From contig CALSOU010000006.1 in assembly GCA_943788055.1 (NCBI GenBank), positions 247,446-311,445 on the forward strand: 64,000 nt of DNA, written 5' to 3'. Origin of the DNA: an uncultured Saprospiraceae bacterium. Its GTDB lineage: Bacteria; Bacteroidota; Bacteroidia; Chitinophagales; Saprospiraceae. Shown here piece after piece: positions 1-8,887 of the stretch (positions are counted from its first letter, which is position 1; each line of letters starts with the position of its first letter). The translations under genes were made by a program, and so were the position numbers. The notes below the pieces were generated by a model. It made no database searches, was not told the DNA's origin, and worked only from the letters and a program-made list of their open reading frames with translations.

Positions 1-498
1 TCCCCCAGAAATATGGTATTGCCACATTTCACCAGCACCTAGTGAGCGTGTCGAGGAAAAGTGTTTTCTTGCGATAATTGACTTACCATCAGCTGTCCAT
101 ACCGCATTGTTAAGTAGACGGAAGCTTTCTGTAGTAATTTGTTTAGCTTCAGAGCCATCAGCCTTCATGTACCAGATGTTGTCTCCTCCTCTGACGTCTG
201 AAGTAAATGAAATATATTGTCCATTAGGACTAAACCTTGGTTGTACTTCCCAAGCTAGTCCTTCTCTAAGAACCCTTGCATTACCACCTTCGATTGGCAT
301 CGAATAGATATCTCCTAGAAGGTCAAAAATAATTGTTTTACCGTCTGGACTTACATCCAGATTCATCCAAGTACCCTCCTCAAACGAGAACTTGTGTGTT
401 TCGAAATCACCAGGAGGATTATTAACATCCCATTTTTTAGATTGGGCACTTACGAAAATACAAAAGGAAAGAAATAGCAGTATAAGTATTGGTCTCAT
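1..498 (-). CDS. Secreted TolB/PD40-repeat amidohydrolase family protein (5' part only)
   Basis: The first 166 codons are present and the rest lies beyond the left edge. The product begins with a hydrophobic signal peptide ending near FVSAQS, then reads as WD40-like PD40 beta-propeller repeats (LDVSPDGKTIIFD around residue 50, PRFSPNGQYISFTSD, AVWTADGKSIIARK). A short 'KKWDVNNPPGDFETH' stretch right after the signal peptide is characteristic of the roughly 1000-residue Bacteroidota proteins that pair a TolB-like propeller with a C-terminal amidohydrolase domain. The metal-binding amidohydrolase part is not in view, so the enzymatic call is an inference from the N-terminus. The start is the only ATG that precedes the signal peptide. 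Confidence 0.8.
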   Translation of the reverse strand, partial: MRPILILLFLSFCIFVSAQSKKWDVNNPPGDFETHKFSFEEGTWMNLDVSPDGKTIIFDLLGDIYSMPIEGGNARVLREGLAWEVQPRFSPNGQYISFTSDVRGGDNIWYMKADGSEAKQITTESFRLLNNAVWTADGKSIIARKHFSSTRSLGAGEMWQYHISGG

Positions 499-685
499 GA
501 AGAAGATTTTTGTTTGTTGACATAAATTTAAACAAAGAGCATAGAAGTGTGCAGCTTTGTATCACTTTTCTGGCAATGAGGAACACACTATTAATCTGCA
601 ATTTAAGCCAAGATGATAGTGCTCCAATTTTGTAGACATAATGTACCTTTATCGCAATATTAGGACTGAGCAAAAAATACTTAAA

Positions 686-910
686 ATGCTTAAAATTCGA
701 CCTAGTTGTGAACATTGTGCCAAGGATCTTCGAGCTCACTCAAAGAATGCAATGATCTGTAGTTACGAATGTACGTTTTGTCGAGAATGTGTCGAAAATG
801 TACTACAGAATGTTTGCCCTAATTGCTGAGGTGGTCTCGAAAAGAGACCAGTGAGACCAAAGGCTGAATTATTGGTTAATCCAGCTTCCAATAAAATAGT
901 TCAGAAGTAA
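686..910 (+). pseudogene. DUF1272 zinc-ribbon-like protein, interrupted by TGA
   Basis: DUF1272 (COG3813) proteins are small, of unknown function, with many cysteines suggesting metal binding. The reading frame from ATG 686 gives the family pattern: CEHC, then AMICSYECTFCRECVENVL, then CPNC. A TGA at 827-829 follows CPNC immediately, exactly where the family continues with a glycine-rich stretch. Read past the TGA, the same frame stays open to a TAA at 908-910 and encodes GGLEKRPVRPKAELLVNP, which is the expected family C-terminus. A single GGA-to-TGA change would explain this. The truncated product keeps all the cysteines, so residual function is possible. The first of several damaged small genes on this strand. 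Confidence 0.75.
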
Positions 911-974
911 TTTTGAAGAATTCGCATTAACAAAAGAGAGGTACTTAAAGATTAACCCAGAAGAGCGTTAGACC

Positions 975-1506
975 ATGTCAGAAAAAACTAAGGCTATCAA
1001 TACACTAGATCGCGTGAATAATCAACTCAATGAATTATTCAATCGCGTTTATCAAGTGGATGAAGGTCTCTTGCATAAGAGGGTTGGCCCAAAGAGTTTG
1101 AATGTAATACAGGTATTGGAACAGTTACATGAAACTGAGTTATTGACTTTGCAGTACATGAAGTACAAAGTAAAGCAAAAGACTGCTTTTAGCAAGGAAG
1201 GTTTTCAAGCTAAAGTTAAGTACTTTGTTATGCGTGTACTCTATTCTTTGCCACTCAAGTTTAAGGCCCCAAGATATTCAGTCAGCCGAATGATGAATTG
1301 GTTTCAACGAGATGCAGAAGAGATATGCAGATCTTCGGAAGGATTATCAGCAGTTCATAGATGCACAAGACGAATCTTTCTTTCAGCTAGCAGTCTGTAA
1401 ACATCCAGTCGTAGGACGAATAAAGCTCTTAAAGATGTTGAGGTTTTACAAAGCTCATACTTCTCATCATGAAAAACAGATACTGAGGGTTCTAATGAAA
1501 GTATAA
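975..1506 (+). pseudogene. DinB-like protein, frameshifted
   Basis: DinB-like proteins are small four-helix, often metal-binding proteins of the YfiT/DinB superfamily. Frame 1 (from ATG 975) encodes the N-terminal two thirds, including NVIQVLEQLHETELLTLQYM, a typical first helix with a histidine, and ends in unrelated residues at 1400. The family C-terminus is found in the next frame from about 1312: KDYQQFIDAQDESFF, then CKHPVVGRIKLLKMLRFY and AHTSHHEKQI, with the conserved HP and HHxxQ motifs. The switch lies between about 1293 and 1320 and corresponds to one extra nucleotide. Neither half alone should fold as a full DinB bundle. Confidence 0.7.
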
Positions 1507-1632
1507 GTTTATTGATCTTTTACTTCTGCGTCATTTATGGAATTTCGTTTTTTTTGTAATATTTTGAGTATAAATTACCATATCTAGGTGATTAATCGTA
1601 ATATTGCGATATAACAATTAAATGCGCATATT

Positions 1633-2109
1633 ATGAAATTATCAGAATTAAAATCAGCTTTACATGGGACTGATAAATTACAATTTCAATTAGAGAATGG
1701 AGAACGTGTCCCTGCACATTTTCATGTTACAGAAATTGGAAGGCTTGATAAGAAATTTATGGATTGTGGCGGAGTGCTTCGCAAAGAAACAACAATTAGT
1801 CTTCAATTATGGACTTCAATAGATTTACATCATCGACTTAAACCTTCGAAGCTAGTTAGAATCGTGGAAATGTCTGAAGAGAAACTTTCTTTGGAAGACA
1901 GCGAGATCGAAGTAGAATATCAGGCTCAAACAATCGGTAAATATGGCCTTGAATTTAATGATGGAGTTTTCGTTTTAACTGGAAAAAAAACGGAATGTTT
2001 GGCAAAAGAAGAATGTGCTGTGCCTGCGATTAATTTGATACAAGTAGCGGGAGATAAAGTAAAATCTGCTGTTGGGGGTAGTTGTACACCTGGTGGCGGT
2101 TGTTGTTAA
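1633..2109 (+). CDS. DUF6428 family protein with Cys-rich C-terminus
   Basis: A 158-residue cytoplasmic protein without signal peptide. It matches what I know of DUF6428: FQLENGERVPAHFHVTEIG near residues 18-36, MDCGGVLRKETTISLQLW around 43-60, then a beta-rich middle and a C-terminal tail rich in cysteine and glycine (SCTPGGGCC as the last nine residues). In flavobacteria this family is often found next to ArsR regulators and arsenate reductases, so a role in metalloid response is plausible but inferred. Here no arsR, arsC or transporter gene is intact next to it; only a 44-residue remnant follows. The terminal CxxxxxxCC could bind a thiophilic metal. The gene is complete although its neighbours are damaged. 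Confidence 0.7.
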   Translation: MKLSELKSALHGTDKLQFQLENGERVPAHFHVTEIGRLDKKFMDCGGVLRKETTISLQLWTSIDLHHRLKPSKLVRIVEMSEEKLSLEDSEIEVEYQAQTIGKYGLEFNDGVFVLTGKKTECLAKEECAVPAINLIQVAGDKVKSAVGGSCTPGGGCC

Positions 2110-2191
2110 GTGGATTAGCTAGGAATATTTGTTCGCTATTCATCAGTGCCGTACTGAACCTTGAGTACTTGAAGAAAGCACAAATGATCGA

Positions 2192-2326
2192 ATGGTTTTT
2201 ATAAGAAAACCAGTCGAACTTGGCCAGAGACAAATCGGTTATGTCGAAGTTCTGAATAAAGGTGAGTTTGAAAACGTAGACAAGATCTTAATCGATGGTG
2301 GATTTAACCTAATAGGTATCGTGTAG
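2192..2326 (+). pseudogene. Short unrecognised reading frame, possible gene remnant
   Basis: A 44-codon frame runs from ATG 2192 to TAG 2324-2326 and encodes FIRKPVELGQRQIGYVEVL followed by an amphipathic stretch ending in GGFNLIGIV. It looks like protein (regular polar/hydrophobic alternation, no low complexity) and faintly resembles the N-terminal segment of some AraC-type regulators of Bacteroidota, but the resemblance is too short to be sure. It sits between DUF6428 and DUF3291 in an area where other genes are broken, which is why I list it as a remnant rather than a gene. Confidence 0.25.
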
Positions 2327-2417
2327 TTTCACTTCTGGATATTAGGTCTTCAAGGACCTAGAAGTATATTCGATATGTCTTCAGATCCTTTTATGCTTTT
2401 TTAATTGCAAGATTTGA

Positions 2418-2885
2418 TTGCTATTGGCATATGATAATTCAGTTCATTTGAATATGGCTACGTTAAATAACGCGAAGAAGTTAGCTCCAAAAGGTGATCC
2501 GATTATGCACGGATTTTTTGATAAGATTGATGGGATTAATAGACTAGGTGATACTTCAGATGGCTTTCTTTGGCGGTATAATGAAGACGGCAATCCTTTG
2601 GATTCAACGCTATTTGGAGGGGCAAATTATATTGTCAATTTTTCTGTTTGGGAATCGATCAACCATTTGAAGAACTTTACTTATGAATCAGCGCATGGGG
2701 CAGTGTATCGTCGAAAGAAAGAGTGGTTCGAGAAGCTCACTGTGCCTTCGATGGTGCTGTGGTATATTGAAGAAGGCCATATTCCGACTCAAAAAGAAGC
2801 CTCAGAAAAGTTATTAGCTATTCAGCGATTTGCGCCTAAGCCCGAACATTTTGATTTCAAAAATCTATTTTCATATGCAAACTAA
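2418..2885 (+). CDS. DUF3291 domain protein
   Basis: DUF3291 proteins are monooxygenase-like (dimeric alpha-beta barrel) proteins of unknown function. The signature is clear: DTSDGFLWRYNEDGNP around residue 53, NFSVWESINHLKNFTY in the middle, then SAHGAVYRRKKEWFE and the C-terminal VLWYIEEGHIPTQKEA. The true start is uncertain. In this frame the only early starts are a TTG at 2418 and an ATG at 2454, and the latter would drop part of the first beta strand. An ATG at 2431 in another frame would give MIIQF followed by HLNMATL if one T were added near 2445, so a small deletion at the 5' end is possible. The gene overlaps the next one (ATG 2875) by 11 bp. Confidence 0.75.
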   Translation: MLLAYDNSVHLNMATLNNAKKLAPKGDPIMHGFFDKIDGINRLGDTSDGFLWRYNEDGNPLDSTLFGGANYIVNFSVWESINHLKNFTYESAHGAVYRRKKEWFEKLTVPSMVLWYIEEGHIPTQKEASEKLLAIQRFAPKPEHFDFKNLFSYAN

Positions 2886-3374
2886 CTTAAAGAGACTATT
2901 GCCATTTTTTACCGGTATTATTGATTATTTCAATCTTAATTTCATGTTCAAGTAGTAAGAGCAGTGTAGATGCGCAAATAGAAAAGGGGGTATACAACGC
3001 TCAACTAGCAGCTCAATATGATGCAGATGAGTGTGGCATGAAGAAATACGTGATAGCTTTTCTTAAAAGAGGTCCAAATCGAGATCGATCGAAAGAAGAA
3101 GCAGATGCTTTACAAGTTGCTCTTCTAGCCCACATCAGTCGAATGGCCGAAAAGGGTGTACTCATCCTGGCAAGGCCTTTTTTTTGGAGATGGTGAAATG
3201 CGCGGTATTTACATATTTGATGTTGACTCGATTGAAAAGGCTGAAGCACTTACCAATATAGATCCCGCTATTCGAGCTGGAAGTCTAGAAATGGAACTGA
3301 AAGAGTGATACGGATCTGCTGCATTAATGGCGATTCCAGATCTCCATACACAAATCCAGAAAGTAAGTTTTTAA
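2875..3374 (+). pseudogene. YCII-related lipoprotein, three lesions
   Basis: The intended product is a lipoprotein with a YCII domain (dimeric alpha-beta barrel, function unknown). Starting at ATG 2875 the frame gives MQTNLKRLLPF and then fails; removing one T from the run at 2905-2910 restores a classic lipoprotein signal (hydrophobic core, ISILISCSSS lipobox). The domain follows (KKYVIAFLKRGPNRDRS, AHISRMAEKGVLILA). A second break is a T8 run at 3178-3185; with seven Ts the frame continues as PFFGDGEMRGIYIFDVDSI. A third is TGA 3306-3308, where the family has Trp in a WYGSAAL motif; the frame resumes as YGSAALMAIPDLHTQIQK and ends at TAA 3372-3374. Two T-run insertions could be sequencing errors, the nonsense codon less easily. 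Confidence 0.75.
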
Positions 3375-3399
3375 TCTTTTGAACAAAAAGCTTACATCA

Positions 3400-4410
3400 C
3401 TACATCCAAACAATTCGTTTGTCTCTGGCACTTATATTTGATAGTCCTACCGAGTGAATCCACTGCACATATTCTGGAATAACATCTAGGAAATGACGAC
3501 TTTGCAGATCGGGAAATAAACTTTGAAGTTTGTTCGTGTTCAAAACATGATCTCTTGTCAAATAGTCAATCGAAGTTTGAGTATACTGATTTCCAGGTAC
3601 TAATACTTGGCGCATTCCTGCGACTAATCTGACGACTGTTTCATTCAGCGATTTTATCTCGATGTCTCTTTTAAATAGCTTGGAGAAAAGTCCTGTAATG
3701 TTCTCAGATAGGTTATAGCTATGAAAGTCAGCAACATTCAAAATATCAAGATTATCAGGTAGCAAAGGGTGAGATGTTGCAGTTACAATATCGATATATC
3801 GAAGCACCACGTCAACTAGTAAGTCAATATGTGTCATTGACGCAGTTTGATCTAAATCGCCTGGAACTTTGAATCGACCATCTTTGTAAATACTAAGTAA
3901 TCGAGGAAGTATCACCTTATCTCCACGGCCATAGACAGCTCTAGGTCGGATTATAACTCTTTTTCTATCTGTGTATTCATTGATTACTATTTGCTCTGCT
4001 AAATATTTTGATCTACCATAAGGTGTCAAAAGCTTAGGAGCAATGCAATCGGTTTCAACATGCGGTACCTCTGTGAGGTTGTATACTGAACCTGAAGATA
4101 AATGTATCACCGGCGTTTGGGGTGGAGTAGCGTCTAGGACTCTTCTTGTTCCTTCAACATTGGTTTTGTTCATAATTACTGCCAGCACCTTTTCGCTCAC
4201 CCATGCCGCACAATGTATTGCAAGGTCACATTCAATTTTTGGTACTGAACGACTGATATCCGCTTTAACAATTTTGTATTTATCTAAGACTTCTTCTGGA
4301 AGATCGTCTTTTTGCCTTACCAAGCCGATTAACTCATGATCAGTATGAAACAGTGCTCTTGTTATAGCAGCACCAACATATCCTGTCATACCAGTGATTA
4401 GAATTTTCAT
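3400..4410 (-). CDS. NAD(P)-dependent epimerase/dehydratase (extended SDR)
   Basis: A 336-residue extended short-chain dehydrogenase. The Rossmann dinucleotide motif is at the very N-terminus (TGMTGYVG, residues 6-13), the SDR catalytic YxxxK is seen as YGRSK around residue 133, preceded by the conserved HLSSGSVY strand with the catalytic Ser. The motif RPRAVYGRGD and a later MTHIDLLVDVV are typical of the 3-beta-hydroxysteroid dehydrogenase / dihydroflavonol reductase-like branch. Substrate cannot be told from sequence; a sugar nucleotide or a steroid-like/isoprenoid alcohol are both possible. It is transcribed with, but 60 bp from, the TonB receptor upstream of it. Confidence 0.85.
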   Translation of the reverse strand: MKILITGMTGYVGAAITRALFHTDHELIGLVRQKDDLPEEVLDKYKIVKADISRSVPKIECDLAIHCAAWVSEKVLAVIMNKTNVEGTRRVLDATPPQTPVIHLSSGSVYNLTEVPHVETDCIAPKLLTPYGRSKYLAEQIVINEYTDRKRVIIRPRAVYGRGDKVILPRLLSIYKDGRFKVPGDLDQTASMTHIDLLVDVVLRYIDIVTATSHPLLPDNLDILNVADFHSYNLSENITGLFSKLFKRDIEIKSLNETVVRLVAGMRQVLVPGNQYTQTSIDYLTRDHVLNTNKLQSLFPDLQSRHFLDVIPEYVQWIHSVGLSNISARDKRIVWM

Positions 4411-4470
4411 TTACATCAATTCAGTTATGCTTAAAAACGAGGCAAAGCTATATTTGGTTCAAGTTAGTAA

Positions 4471-6339
4471 TTATTTACTCCATTGGTAACGCACGTTGAA
4501 CTGTGCCCATCGACCTGGCATCGGAACTCTGGGAAATTCTGCATATTCAGTATTGAAGGCATTATTAATCTGTGCTGTAACTCTAAATTTCTTATAATGT
4601 GCTACGAATCCAAAGTCCCAAACATGATACGGATCCATTGTAACTCGATCAATAAATCTGTATCCAGTAGAGAACTTGAGCGTTTTGAGGATACTCCATT
4701 GTGAAGCGATATTAATTTGGTGGTTAATATGCTCTAAAGCGTATCGACTTGTTTCGTTTGGTAATTGAATGGCATTGCCATCGATGAAAGTATATGAAAA
4801 TCTAAGCGTTCGAAGAGGTCTTAAAAATGAAAGTTTGCCCACTTGAATGACTGCGCTTAAATCAACACCTTGAATGGGTAGATCCGTAATATTTCCCGGT
4901 TTCCACTTGTTAACTAACATGGTATCAACTTGCACAGGAGTCTGTACCCAATCAATTATGTTTGTACCTGCTCGATTAAAATAAGAAGCTTGCAGGAAGT
5001 ATACTTTGTTGATGTACTTAAGTCCTGCTTCATAGTTGAATGCTTCTTCAGGTTTTAAGTCAGGATTACCAAGGTTGCTTCTATCTTCATAGTAAAGTTC
5101 GGTATACGACGGAATTCTGTAAGTTGTACCAGTATTTCCGAAAACGGCAAGATTCTTTGTTAAGCTGAATGAAGCATCTAGTCCATAAAGCGTGTATGCT
5201 CCAAAATCCGAATAGTAGTTAAATGATGTACCTGGAACAATCTTGATTTTTTCATCCCATAAGTATAATTTGTACTCTAGGTTACCAGTGAACACGTTAC
5301 GAGTTCTATCTCCAAGGTTATTACTTTCAAGTCTATCATTTCTAAAATTTACTCCATATCCTAGTGCGCCGTTTTTTGATACGACTGTAGATCCATCAAC
5401 TTGAAAACCAGCAACAAGTGATTGGTGATTGTTTTGAAAAATCGAAGGATCTTCCCTTACTAAAGTATATTCATCTGTATTATATCGTGCGTAGATAGCT
5501 GGTCGTATTTTGGTTGACTTGCCAATCGAGTGCTCGGATTTTACCGAAAGGAAACCTGTATTTACTTGTTCAAAAGAACTACTATCAAAGGGGCTTGCGT
5601 AGAATGAATTTGCGCCGAAACCATTATGAACATACGATCCGAGAATTTGAAGATTGCCGTTTTTCATTTTGTATTCAGACTGCAGAAAGGCTTGATGACG
5701 CATATAATCTGCAAAAGGTCTATATCCAGGCTCTACTTTTTCATAGCCATAGGAAGCATAATGATTCCATTTTTTAGTCTTATAACTTCCCCCAAGCTTA
5801 CCACCAAAGAGACCAAAATCCCCGACCGTCGTCTCTGCGTGAAATGAGTTGTTCTTAGGGTTTTTAGTTATAATGTTGACAGCTCCTGCAAACGCTCCTT
5901 GTCCATATATTCTTCCTGCTGGACCTTTGATGATTTCGATTCGCTCGATGATGTCCATATCTAGCGGTAAATTAAGCACATGGTGAGAAGTTTGCGGATC
6001 TATAATCTTAACACCGTTGATAAGGACTAGAACTTGCTCGAAAGTACTTCCTCGAAAATTGATATCTGCCTGTGTTCCGTTCGGTCCTCGGCGACGGATA
6101 TCTGCACCTCCCATGTATTGAAGTAATTCTGAAACACTTTGTACGGGATAGCTCATAATTTCGGCCTTGGAAATTATATCAAGAGATCTAGTACTTTCGG
6201 ATAAGGGAACTTGAATTCTATTTTCGAGAATTTCGATATCATCTAGATTGACAAGCTTTTGAGCGAAAGCTCCTTGCGAAAGGACAATCAGAGTTGAAAA
6301 AAATAGCATTACAAATCTCGGAATTGTATAGTTCTGCAT
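4471..6339 (-). CDS. TonB-dependent outer-membrane receptor (BtuB/FepA type)
   Basis: Imports a scarce ligand through the outer membrane using TonB energy. After a signal peptide (VMLFFSTLIVLSQGAFA), the TonB box/plug domain follows: SVSELLQYMGGADIRRRG, then the conserved INFRGSTFEQVLVLINGVK and IERIEIIKGPAGRIYGQGAF with NIITK. The remainder is a beta barrel ending in the canonical aromatic C-terminus (FNVRYQWSK). About 620 residues, normal for the cobalamin/siderophore class without an N-terminal regulatory domain. I start at 6339; an in-frame ATG 60 bp upstream would put 20 polar residues before the signal peptide. I see no cobalamin riboswitch upstream. The ligand is unknown. Confidence 0.9.
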   Translation of the reverse strand: MQNYTIPRFVMLFFSTLIVLSQGAFAQKLVNLDDIEILENRIQVPLSESTRSLDIISKAEIMSYPVQSVSELLQYMGGADIRRRGPNGTQADINFRGSTFEQVLVLINGVKIIDPQTSHHVLNLPLDMDIIERIEIIKGPAGRIYGQGAFAGAVNIITKNPKNNSFHAETTVGDFGLFGGKLGGSYKTKKWNHYASYGYEKVEPGYRPFADYMRHQAFLQSEYKMKNGNLQILGSYVHNGFGANSFYASPFDSSSFEQVNTGFLSVKSEHSIGKSTKIRPAIYARYNTDEYTLVREDPSIFQNNHQSLVAGFQVDGSTVVSKNGALGYGVNFRNDRLESNNLGDRTRNVFTGNLEYKLYLWDEKIKIVPGTSFNYYSDFGAYTLYGLDASFSLTKNLAVFGNTGTTYRIPSYTELYYEDRSNLGNPDLKPEEAFNYEAGLKYINKVYFLQASYFNRAGTNIIDWVQTPVQVDTMLVNKWKPGNITDLPIQGVDLSAVIQVGKLSFLRPLRTLRFSYTFIDGNAIQLPNETSRYALEHINHQINIASQWSILKTLKFSTGYRFIDRVTMDPYHVWDFGFVAHYKKFRVTAQINNAFNTEYAEFPRVPMPGRWAQFNVRYQWSK

Positions 6340-6517
6340 GTGGTAGATTACTTTGTTCACAAAATATGCAAATGTAGGTGAACAAATATCGTTGTGCAAC
6401 TTATGGTATTTTCTTTAATATCTTTCGCGAAAAATAGATTAAAATCACCTTTGAACAGGACATTGTTCAGTGTAAATGGGAATGGACTGATTGAATGCTA
6501 TTAACTTGTAGGCTTTT

Positions 6518-8887
6518 CTAGAATTCGAATGATAGTCCTATTGTAGGAAGCACACGGCCAGTGTCACTATTGATGATCTCTGTCTGATATCTACTAGGAT
6601 CTGAGTCCAAAACAATGTTATCTCCAGCATCATTTCGGTTGACTATGAGGTAGGGGACTAACTCAAATTTATTATTGTAAAGATTCTGAAGATCTAGAAA
6701 TGCAATGATTGTCATATTATTTTTGTACCACTTCTTATCAACTCTAACGTCGAGGGAATGGAATGCTGGCAATCGTTTGCTATTGATCGCATCAAAGCCA
6801 AAAACACCTCTTCTGTTTGCATCCCACAGTACAATATTAGAGCTTCGTTCTACATCATAAGGTGTGTAAGGGTTTGAGCCAGCATAAGTAAATTTGGCTC
6901 CTATGGTCCAATTCTTTTTCAGCTCTTTGCCTAAGGTCAAGTTCAAGAAAAATCGACTATCCCAAGCAGAGGGAATAAAGCTTCCATCTCTATCTGCAAA
7001 CTCACTGACAACATATGTACTAGAGATATTAGAGAACCAAGTATTAAAGAGTTTCTGTTGAAAAAAGAATTCTACTCCGTAAGCCCTACCTACAGAACTT
7101 GCATCAGCAGCTTGATTTCCAACTGTTACGTACTCTCCATTGGCATTTGCAAATGATATTGAGTCTCTCAAAAGAAACGGATATTGCTCATAGTCTTTAT
7201 AGAAGACGTCAAAATTCAATCGTCTATACTTATTGATCTGGTAATCGATACCAAAAGATGCCTGAGCAGATCGAATGTACTTCAGGCGATCAATATTTAC
7301 CAATTCGCCCTCTTCTTGATAGGCGAGCAGGGCTGATGGTGGCAGTTGGTAGTAAATACCAGACTGTAAGGTTGCTGACAGTTTACTATTGATCTTACGT
7401 TGAATGGATAATCTAGGCGAAAACTGCGAAAAAGGGTTGTTCATTTCATTTCCCAAGGTGTTTCCATCAAGTCGAGCACCTATGAATACGTTCCATTTAT
7501 CATTAATTTCATAGGAGTAGGAGCTGAAGAACCCGAATTTTTGATAATCGATTCGACTATTAACGTTGAGTGTGTCAAGTTGATCAACTGCCGGAGCGTA
7601 TAAGCTAAACTGATCTAGGGTGAATGTAGCAAGATCGTATGATGCTCCGTAATTAAATTTAGATTGTCTACCGTATGAATTACTTTCTAGTCGAAACTTA
7701 GTTTCTATTTCAGTAGAATTATAGTCAAGGGTTTGATCTTCTTCAAGTCCTGAATTATCCGCATATTTCCATGCTCGATTAAAGAATCGATTATGGCTGA
7801 CTATTATATTGAATGTACCGTTGTCCGTGAAATGTTTATAATTGGCACCAAATACAGTTGTATTCTGATCGCCTTCTGGAATGTAACCAACGTTGTAGAG
7901 TAGGGCGTCAGTTGCGTCACCACCAAGGTTAAGTCTATATTGATCATAGGTTCCGAAACCAACTAAGGTCAATTGATCTTCATTAGGCAACCAGATTTTT
8001 TGCTTGTATTGAAAATCAGTAAAAGCTGGTAACACAGGAAGATTGAAAGCTCTGAGTAAGTACTCTGTATATGACTTGCGTACGGATAGGATATAGCTTG
8101 AATACTTGGTCATAGGACCTTCAATATGAGCACCGTATTCAGCTGCTCCTAGGGTAAGTTTTGTTCCAAATCGATCTCGTCTTCCCGTTTTTTGCTCCAA
8201 ATCAAGAACGCTACTCAATGCATTATCTCGATTCACGGGGAAGCTACCTGATTTGAAAGTTGCTCTTGATATGAGGTCGGTATTGATCGCGCCGTTGGGT
8301 CCACCAGATAGACCTTGAACATTAAAATGCGTGATTGCTGGAATTTCAATGCCATCAAGGAAAAAGCGATTTTCAAAAGATGCGCCCCCTCGAACAATAA
8401 TATTATATCCAAAAGAAACTCTCGGACTTACTCCAGGAAAGTTTTTGATAACTTTTGAAATATCCATAACAGCACCAGGCATTCGCTGAATTTCGTCAAT
8501 TTCCAATGTTTTAATGCTATTGCCGTTTTCAGCTGATCGTGATATTTTTGCACTGTTGATCGTGACTTCATCAAAGTTTACTGAACTCGGTTGCAGTTCA
8601 ATCTCAAGAACATTCTGCTGGGCAGGTCTAGCTCTTTTTTCGTAGACAATGTAGGGATCAAAATTAATATGACTTATTTCAATATTGTAAATTCCTGGCT
8701 CTACATTCAATTGCCAAGCACCTTCATTGTCAGTCGTTGCATAGTTTCCGCTTGACATTAAAACAGTAGCGTCTTGCACTGGTTCACGGTTAAGTGCATC
8801 GATCACTACTCCTTGAAGAGTAGTCTCTTGGGTCGAAGCCCAAAAGGAACAGCAAAGTAGAACTAAGGAAATTACGTACTTGATCAT
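6518..8887 (-). CDS. TonB-dependent receptor with N-terminal carboxypeptidase-like domain
   Basis: 789 residues. A signal peptide is followed by a CarboxypepD_reg-like beta-sandwich (LQGVVIDALNREPVQDATV, then TDNEGAWQLNVEPGIYNIEIS), a plug domain (GAVMDISKVIKNFPGVSPR, then YNIIVRGGASFENRFFLDGIE) and a beta barrel closing with a C-terminal Phe (TIGLSFEF). This architecture is typical of Bacteroidota outer-membrane receptors. There is no SusD partner next to it, so it is not a standard SusCD pair. A TAnnTTTG-like -7 element (TAACTTTG, minus strand, 8905-8912) lies 18 bp above the start, but I see no matching -33 element. Confidence 0.9.
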   Translation of the reverse strand: MIKYVISLVLLCCSFWASTQETTLQGVVIDALNREPVQDATVLMSSGNYATTDNEGAWQLNVEPGIYNIEISHINFDPYIVYEKRARPAQQNVLEIELQPSSVNFDEVTINSAKISRSAENGNSIKTLEIDEIQRMPGAVMDISKVIKNFPGVSPRVSFGYNIIVRGGASFENRFFLDGIEIPAITHFNVQGLSGGPNGAINTDLISRATFKSGSFPVNRDNALSSVLDLEQKTGRRDRFGTKLTLGAAEYGAHIEGPMTKYSSYILSVRKSYTEYLLRAFNLPVLPAFTDFQYKQKIWLPNEDQLTLVGFGTYDQYRLNLGGDATDALLYNVGYIPEGDQNTTVFGANYKHFTDNGTFNIIVSHNRFFNRAWKYADNSGLEEDQTLDYNSTEIETKFRLESNSYGRQSKFNYGASYDLATFTLDQFSLYAPAVDQLDTLNVNSRIDYQKFGFFSSYSYEINDKWNVFIGARLDGNTLGNEMNNPFSQFSPRLSIQRKINSKLSATLQSGIYYQLPPSALLAYQEEGELVNIDRLKYIRSAQASFGIDYQINKYRRLNFDVFYKDYEQYPFLLRDSISFANANGEYVTVGNQAADASSVGRAYGVEFFFQQKLFNTWFSNISSTYVVSEFADRDGSFIPSAWDSRFFLNLTLGKELKKNWTIGAKFTYAGSNPYTPYDVERSSNIVLWDANRRGVFGFDAINSKRLPAFHSLDVRVDKKWYKNNMTIIAFLDLQNLYNNKFELVPYLIVNRNDAGDNIVLDSDPSRYQTEIINSDTGRVLPTIGLSFEF

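Noticed and set aside
827..3308. TGA read as an amino acid (recoded genetic code) in DUF1272 and YCII genes
   Set aside because: TGA stands for Gly in one case and Trp in the other, and many intact genes in the window (maf, the 42991 barrel protein) end at TGA with short spacing to the next gene.
6340..6517. Cobalamin riboswitch above the 4471-6339 TonB receptor
   Set aside because: The region is short and AT-rich; I cannot find a B12-box-like core, so I claim no riboswitch.
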